A stretch of 64,000 nucleotides of DNA from Rhizophagus clarus (taxonomy: Eukaryota > Glomeromycota > Glomeromycetes > Glomerales > Glomeraceae). Below are positions 59,100-64,000 of the stretch, piece after piece. Made by a program: the position numbers and the translations under genes. The stretch lies in the NCBI GenBank assembly GCA_015698045.1, contig BLAL01000050.1:682001-746000 (forward strand), in the 5' to 3' direction. The notes under the pieces were generated by a model that was not told the DNA's origin, made no database searches, and saw only the letters and a list, made by a program, of their open reading frames with translations. How positions within the stretch are numbered: position 1 is the stretch's first letter; each line of letters opens with the position of its first letter.

Positions 59100-61075
59100 A
59101 CGAACATTAACTAATGTTTGTTTATTTTTAAGTCCAGAACAAAGATACAGTTTTGAATTAATGAAAAAAAAATTTTTTTTTTAATTTTTTTAATTTAATG
59201 AACGCTAATAGCATTCATTTTTATCTGATAACTAACGCCAAAAAACACCAAAATTTGAAGGTAACACATCATTTAACTAGTGTGTATTCTTTAGAAAAAA
59301 AAAACTTTCTTTTTTTTAAGTGCAGAACGATGAAAGTATACACCATTTCGAAGGTAACTTCGAAAAAAATGTTTGACTTTTATAAATTTTGTTTAACGAA
59401 CATTGACTAAAGTTTGTTTTTACCTTTCCAAAAAACTTACGGTTATGTACTCCATTCGAAGGTATAAGTATATAACCTTCGAAAGTGATTTTTTTTTATT
59501 ATCTTGTTTAACAAACGTTGACTAACGTTCGTTCTTACTTTTGTAGATCTGGAACTCCAATTCGAAGCAGACCAGGTATTTTGAAGGTTAAAAACTTTGA
59601 AATAACTTTTTTTTTATTTAATGAACGTTGCTAACGTTCAAACATTTTTATTTTTTTTAGGTCTAGCAGACGTTCAATTTCGAAGGCCGGACTCTATTCA
59701 AAGGTAAGCCTTCGATTTTTTTTTAATTTTATTTTTATTGAACGAACGTTACTAACGTTCTTTTATTTTTTTCTTTTTTTAGTTTAGGAAGTCAGAGTTT
59801 TTGACTCCCGTTTTGAAGGTAAACCTTCAAATTTTAATTTTTTTTTTGGTTTTTTATTTAATAAACGCTTATTAACTTTTTTTATTTATCTTTTTTTTTT
59901 ATCTTTTTTTTTGTAGTTTGCGGATGGATTCCTAGAAGAAATATCGAAGGTAGAATTTCAAAATTCAGTTTTAATTTTCCTTTTAACGAGATGTTTGCTA
60001 ATGTTTCATTTTTTTATAGGTCTGTAATGTTATGGAACTTCAAAGGTATTCTTCGAAGTTTCTTTAAAATTTTATTTATTTTTTTTTCGTAACGAAACGT
60101 TACTAACGTTCTGGTTTCCTTCTTATAGTTTAGTGGTTTCTCAGATGCTTTTCAGGTGGGATGGGATTTCGAAGGTATTTTATCTTCGAAAAAACTTGAA
60201 ATTCAATTTTTTTTTTTTGGACGAAACATTAACATTAACGTTTCAATTTTATTGTTTTGTAGACATTTAGCTAACCTTTCATTTTTTATTTTGTAGATTT
60301 GAGGTTTTCAGATGCCTCCTGAACATAATAATGCGTAATTTTGAAGTGTTTACCTTCGAAAAAATTAAATTTTAAATTTTTTTTTCTTTTTTTTTTTGAA
60401 CGAAACATTAACTAATATTTTATTTTTAATTTTGTAGGTCCACAGCTTTCTGGACGCATCATAGACGAAATTTTGAAGGTAAGCTTCGAAATTATTAATT
60501 TTTTTTTTAACGAAACATTTACTAATGTTTTTGTTTGATTTTTTAGGTTTAAGTTTCCAAATACTACTGGGCTGAATTTTGAAGGTGAATAACCCTCAAT
60601 TTTTCTTGGATTTTAAACAAAACGTTAACTAACGTTAATGTTTTTTTTAATAAATTCAGCTTCCTAACGTAATTTTGAAGGTAAATAGTTTCCTTTCAAA
60701 TTTTTTATTTTAATAATTTTTTTTAATGAAACGTTGATTAACATTTCGATTTTCTTTTATTTTTTAAGTCCAAGACTTTCTGAGTCTAATGGACAGAATT
60801 TTGGAGGTAACCTATGAAATTCTTTTATTTTTTATTTTATTTTTGTTTAAACGAGACATCAACTAACATTTCGTTTTATATCCTTTTGCGTAAGTTTGTG
60901 GCTTTATAGTGCCTCATGGATGTAATTTCAAAGGTAAATAAAATAAATACCTTCAGAAATTTTATTTATTTTTTTTTTAAACGAAACGTTAACTAACGTT
61001 TTGTTTTTTTATTTTGTAGATTTGTGACTTTCCAGATGCTTTCTGAAGAATTTCGAAGGTATTTAACTTTGAATA
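59100..61075 (+). repeat. Array of about 17 microexon-like blocks with palindromic splice regions
   Basis: Modules recur about every 110-125 bp: a palindrome with a CTAAC/CTAAT core (GAACGTTACTAACGTTC, GAAACGTTACTAACGTTC, GAACGTTGCTAACGTTC), a T-rich tract, TAG, a block of 25-50 bases, and a donor context TTTGAAGGTA or TTCGAAGGTA. In many modules the donor itself is palindromic: GAAGGTAAACCTTC at 59814, CAAAGGTAAGCCTTC at 59700. Blocks differ in sequence except for their GAAG end. Donor, branch point, pyrimidine tract and acceptor are all near consensus. Confidence 0.8.
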
Positions 61076-61150
61076 AAATTAAGATTTTAATATTTTTTTA
61101 AATGAAACATTAACGAAACTTTGACTAACATGAATTTTTTTTTGTATTTT

Positions 61151-61201
61151 GTTATTGGTTGGAATCGAACCAACTGAAATAATGTCCAAACCATTAATAA
61201 C
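61151..61201 (-). other. tRNA-like hairpin fragment
   Basis: On the minus strand, GTTATTA pairs with CAATAAC like an acceptor stem. AATG...CATT forms a small stem, and GTTGGTTCGATTCCAAC is a perfect T-arm with box B. At 51 bases there is no anticodon arm. It is either a worn tRNA or SINE fragment, or chance. It lies just after the microexon array. Confidence 0.3.
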
Positions 61202-61554
61202 AACATAATTTGACAGTCTGTAAAGAAAAGAAAAGGGACTTTTAATTAGTGCATTTAGTTAATAAAATAGGATAGTTTAGTATATGTACTTTTAAATTTG
61301 TAAATATCTTTAATTAATAAATTGATATTAGTTAATATTAAAGTTAAAACACGCTTAACTGTAAATTTGCATTAGTACTTTTGAAAAATTTCGCAGATTT
61401 ATTTTTGAAAAATTTCGCAGGTTTTTTTGGGCTTGCAAATCTGCGCAAAAATCCATGAAATTTTTCAGTGCTGCACATCGGCATGTCCTCAGATCTGTGC
61501 AGAAATGTATTCTGCAGAATTGCGCAGATCTGCAGACCAAAATTTTTCCCGATG

Positions 61555-62409
61555 AAGGAAAACAAGAAGATCAAATTTATGTATGGGGCATTAATTCAGA
61601 GCAGAGTAAAAATAATGTCAATAATAAAAATGATAGTGTACAAGAACAATCACAAAATAGTAGATTCAAGAATGAAAGCTTTTCTGATATTGGAATAGTC
61701 AAATATTGTCCAAACCGTTTATCATAACTACCCTTAGGAAAGCTGCGCCAAGTTGGTACCTTTTCTGGCAATACATAGACGAAAGAAGAGGTAAAGTCAC
61801 CATGTCGTCTTGTAGTTCCAAATTTTCAATCTGGACAAGAAAGAGTTCCAAAAACCATGTTCTATATGCTAGGCAATGAAAAGCAGAATGAATCTCAAGA
61901 AGGTTGCGATATTTCAATGAATTCACTTATGATAGTTGAAATGATTGCAAATAAAAAAGATCGTAAGCGTGTTGCAAATTATCTTAACTGTGATCTTGAA
62001 AAAGGAGATCCTTCTATATATGAAATTTATTAAGCAGTATGGTTTAATCATATTATTATCATTGGAGAATGTTATGCTGGACTTCTATTTCTAGATTGTT
62101 ACGGTCGTGTATTTGAATGGAACAACTCAATGTGTGGCATTTTATGGCCACTTGGAGATTATTTGAATGAAGCACCAAAGGTATCTCTGACTCACCGTAT
62201 AATGTGAAGTTTTGAGTCTAATGGGACTGTTGTTGAATTTGAAGTTGCTGAAGTTAGTATGTTAGGATTTTATTCATTCTTTTTTATTATAATATATATA
62301 ATTATTTTCTTCTCTTCTAGATTCACTGAATAAATCAATCTCGGATATACCCATTACTGTTACAAAGAAGAAAAAGAATTTGAAAAAAAAGCATTCAAAA
62401 AAGAAATAA
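61555..62409 (+). pseudogene. 3' part of the decayed host-type gene
   Basis: Resumes with EGKQEDQIYVWGINSEQ. Later frames carry MFYMLGNEKQNESQEG, VANYLNCDLEKGDPSIYEIY and GECYAGLLFLDCYGRVFEWN, then ILWPLGDYLNEAPK. A donor GTTAGT at 62253 joins the last exon, 62321-62409, SLNKSISDIPITVTKKKKNL, with a Lys-rich end and TAA. Frame breaks and stops occur, for example after YEIY. The family is unrecognised by function. Confidence 0.65.
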
Positions 62410-64000
62410 TATTGATCCAGTTTCTATGTTATATTTGATTAAATATAATATTTTTTCAATTTTGATTTATATATTTATATCTACTATTAATATTATTCAT
62501 GTAAGCAAATGATTAGTGAATATGTAATATAATATTCAAACAAATTTATCATATTTTGTTTAATCTGCAAGCTTAAATAATAAAAATTTTCATTTTTGTT
62601 TTTTCTCATATTTTATATTACATATCTGTAAGCTAAGATTAAATATCATAAGGGTTTATCATCTAAAATACACTAAAGATATTCAGTAAATTCTTATTAA
62701 AGAATAGAGGCTGTGAGATGTGTAGAAAGATTCAAAAATATATATGTAGAAGTTAAATAACAAGAAAAAAATTTATTATAATCTATACATAAGGATTTTT
62801 TATATAAATGATATGCAAAATTAATATCTGATATTAAAAATCCTATAAAAATATGCAAATAAAATTTCAGATTATCAAGAATTTAGTTGAGCTGATAGCT
62901 TGAGTTTTTCAAGTTGCATCAATTAGAATTCATATAGAAAGAATTTTGTGTAGATTTTTTTTCATTTTAGTGAATAAAAGTTTGTAGAATTCTAGATTTA
63001 TAATTAAGAAATTTTTATAAATATTTATTATTATTATTATTAATTTATTAAATTTATTTTTTTTTTTTTTTGCAAGGTAATGTAATTTGTGAGTTTATTA
63101 ATTATATAGTAGAGTACAGAAATATCTGTTGTATATAACTAATTTATTAAAACTCCAAACCGATTCCCCATCTAGAAGATTGCTTCCGTGCCCTACCATC
63201 ACCTTATGAATTCACCCATATCCTTCCATAATAACTATTGAATTATATAGGATCATTATATCATATGGCTTCAGTATATGCTTTCGCTATCCTTTGAACA
63301 AAAAGAAAAAAAAAAGTTATATTAAATTTATATACTTTTGTATTATTATACACCTTTCAGAATACCTTATTTTTTTCTCTGATAGTTTGATTTATATGTT
63401 TTCTTGCTTTTTCTAATGCATTTATTAAATTTATTTTATATTATATGTAATTTATTTATTTATTAATTTATTTATAAAATATTAAATATCATATTTTATT
63501 ATTTAGTCTAATACAACTATTAGCAATAAATTGTAAAAATTAATAAAATATTCTTGTTTTTTATTATTTTATAATCTCCATATATATTAGCAGTTTACTT
63601 TTAAATAATATTAAATAAATAGTCAGTTTTTAACCCTGATAATTTTTTTGCCATTCAAGAACAAGTGTTTTATTAAAAGAACAATTAAAAAAGAATCCAA
63701 GTTTCTAAGATTCAAGCTATTTAAAATATAAATTTTCATTTCAAAAGATCTGAAAAATTGGTAATCTAAAAAAAAATAGTAATGAAATAAAGCTGTTAAT
63801 AGTATACATAAAATCAAAATTAAAATCCAAAAGTCAAAATATTTTGACCTGGAAAGATTAAAAGTTAAAATTAAAGTCAAAATAGTCAAATTACGTCATA
63901 GTTATGTGATTTTTATAATTATAATTTAATACCAAATTTTAAACGTGAATAACTTTGTCAATATTGATGCTATCTATAAATATGCAACACATATCATTGG
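62410..64000. other. AT-rich stretch, possible worn coding scrap
   Basis: No whole gene. At 63140-63300 the minus strand reads YYGRIWVN and GDGRARKQSSRWGIGLEF between stops, which looks like a scrap of an old protein. At about 63950 the sequence TTGTCAATATTGATGCTATC faintly resembles the terminus of the 4.7-kb element, at the edge of the window. Confidence 0.4.

Larger units (their letters stand above)
58435..61554. mobile_element. CATCGGG-ended TIR element with a 17-module microexon array
   Basis: CATCGGGAAA at 58435 and TTTCCCGATG at 61554 are inverted repeats. AA flanks both sides (58433-58434, 61555-61556). Ends and duplication size match the CATCAGG element at 12262-45386. Both subterminal regions are rich in CAGATCTG and GCAGATTTGC-like words. 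There is no protein gene; almost all of the interior is the array at 59100-61075. It splits a host-type gene. Confidence 0.8.

Noticed and set aside
1-64000. LTR retrotransposon, retroviral or Polinton-type copies
   Set aside because: No LTR pairs, protease/integrase phrases, capsid or family B polymerase motifs were seen; the only RT is of the LINE type.

Overview
The window looks like a transposon-choked stretch of an AT-rich fungal genome, most likely an arbuscular mycorrhizal fungus (Glomeromycotina, Rhizophagus-like). The grounds are the base composition, short introns with GTAAGT donors and TACTAAC-type branch points, a MULE with a SWIM finger, APE-RT-RNaseH LINEs, SAM-domain and trihelix genes, and host-type genes resembling lineage-specific families I know from these fungi. 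Nothing here was checked against a database. No LTR, retroviral or Polinton-type element was recognised.

Layout. 1-2187 is non-coding and holds a fold-back MITE. 2188-4532 is one apparently whole 8-exon gene of about 530 codons with unknown function. 5439-8493 is a MULE transposase gene on the minus strand, nearly whole. 8759-10204 is a non-coding TIR element with an 8-bp target duplication. 11548-50048 is one old TIR element that carried a trihelix (Myb/SANT-like) gene and was then blown apart by nested insertions. Inside its exon sits a second TIR element (12262-45386, CATCAGG ends, TT duplication) carrying a different small Myb/SANT-type gene. Inside that sit a CACTAG-ended element (13212-16582) and a head-to-tail LINE array (18018-44153). 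Inside these sit two fold-back elements with hAT-like ends (14494-15480 and 27326-29688) and a 4.7-kb CACTA-type element (20477-25191). An intron of the outermost gene took a mariner/Tc1 element (45438-49221) that carries a second, SAM-domain gene on the opposite strand. A sister copy of the 4.7-kb element lies in inverted orientation at 50256-55077. 57541-62409 is a decayed host gene split by a CATCGGG-ended element (58435-61554).

The most unusual signal is a repeated architecture shared by several unrelated-looking TIR elements: long tandem arrays of tiny exon-like blocks (about 25-50 bp) separated by short introns. The branch point of each intron lies in a near-perfect palindrome such as GAAACGTTACTAACGTTTC, followed by a poly-pyrimidine tract and AG. 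In the array at 59.1-61.1 kb the 5' splice sites are often inside a second palindrome (GAAGGTAAACCTTC type). Two of the element families also carry a four-exon gene for a small Arg-rich Myb/SANT-like protein (121 aa), intact in both 4.7-kb copies. No recognisable transposase accompanies it.

The LINE array is the second notable structure. On the minus strand it reads LINE B (8.17 kb), short partner (1.34 kb), LINE A (8.17 kb once later insertions are subtracted), short partner (1.35 kb). Each junction carries the 12-bp palindrome GAATTTAAATTC or a one-base variant. The short partner shares both termini and the last coding stretch of the LINE but has its own first ORF.
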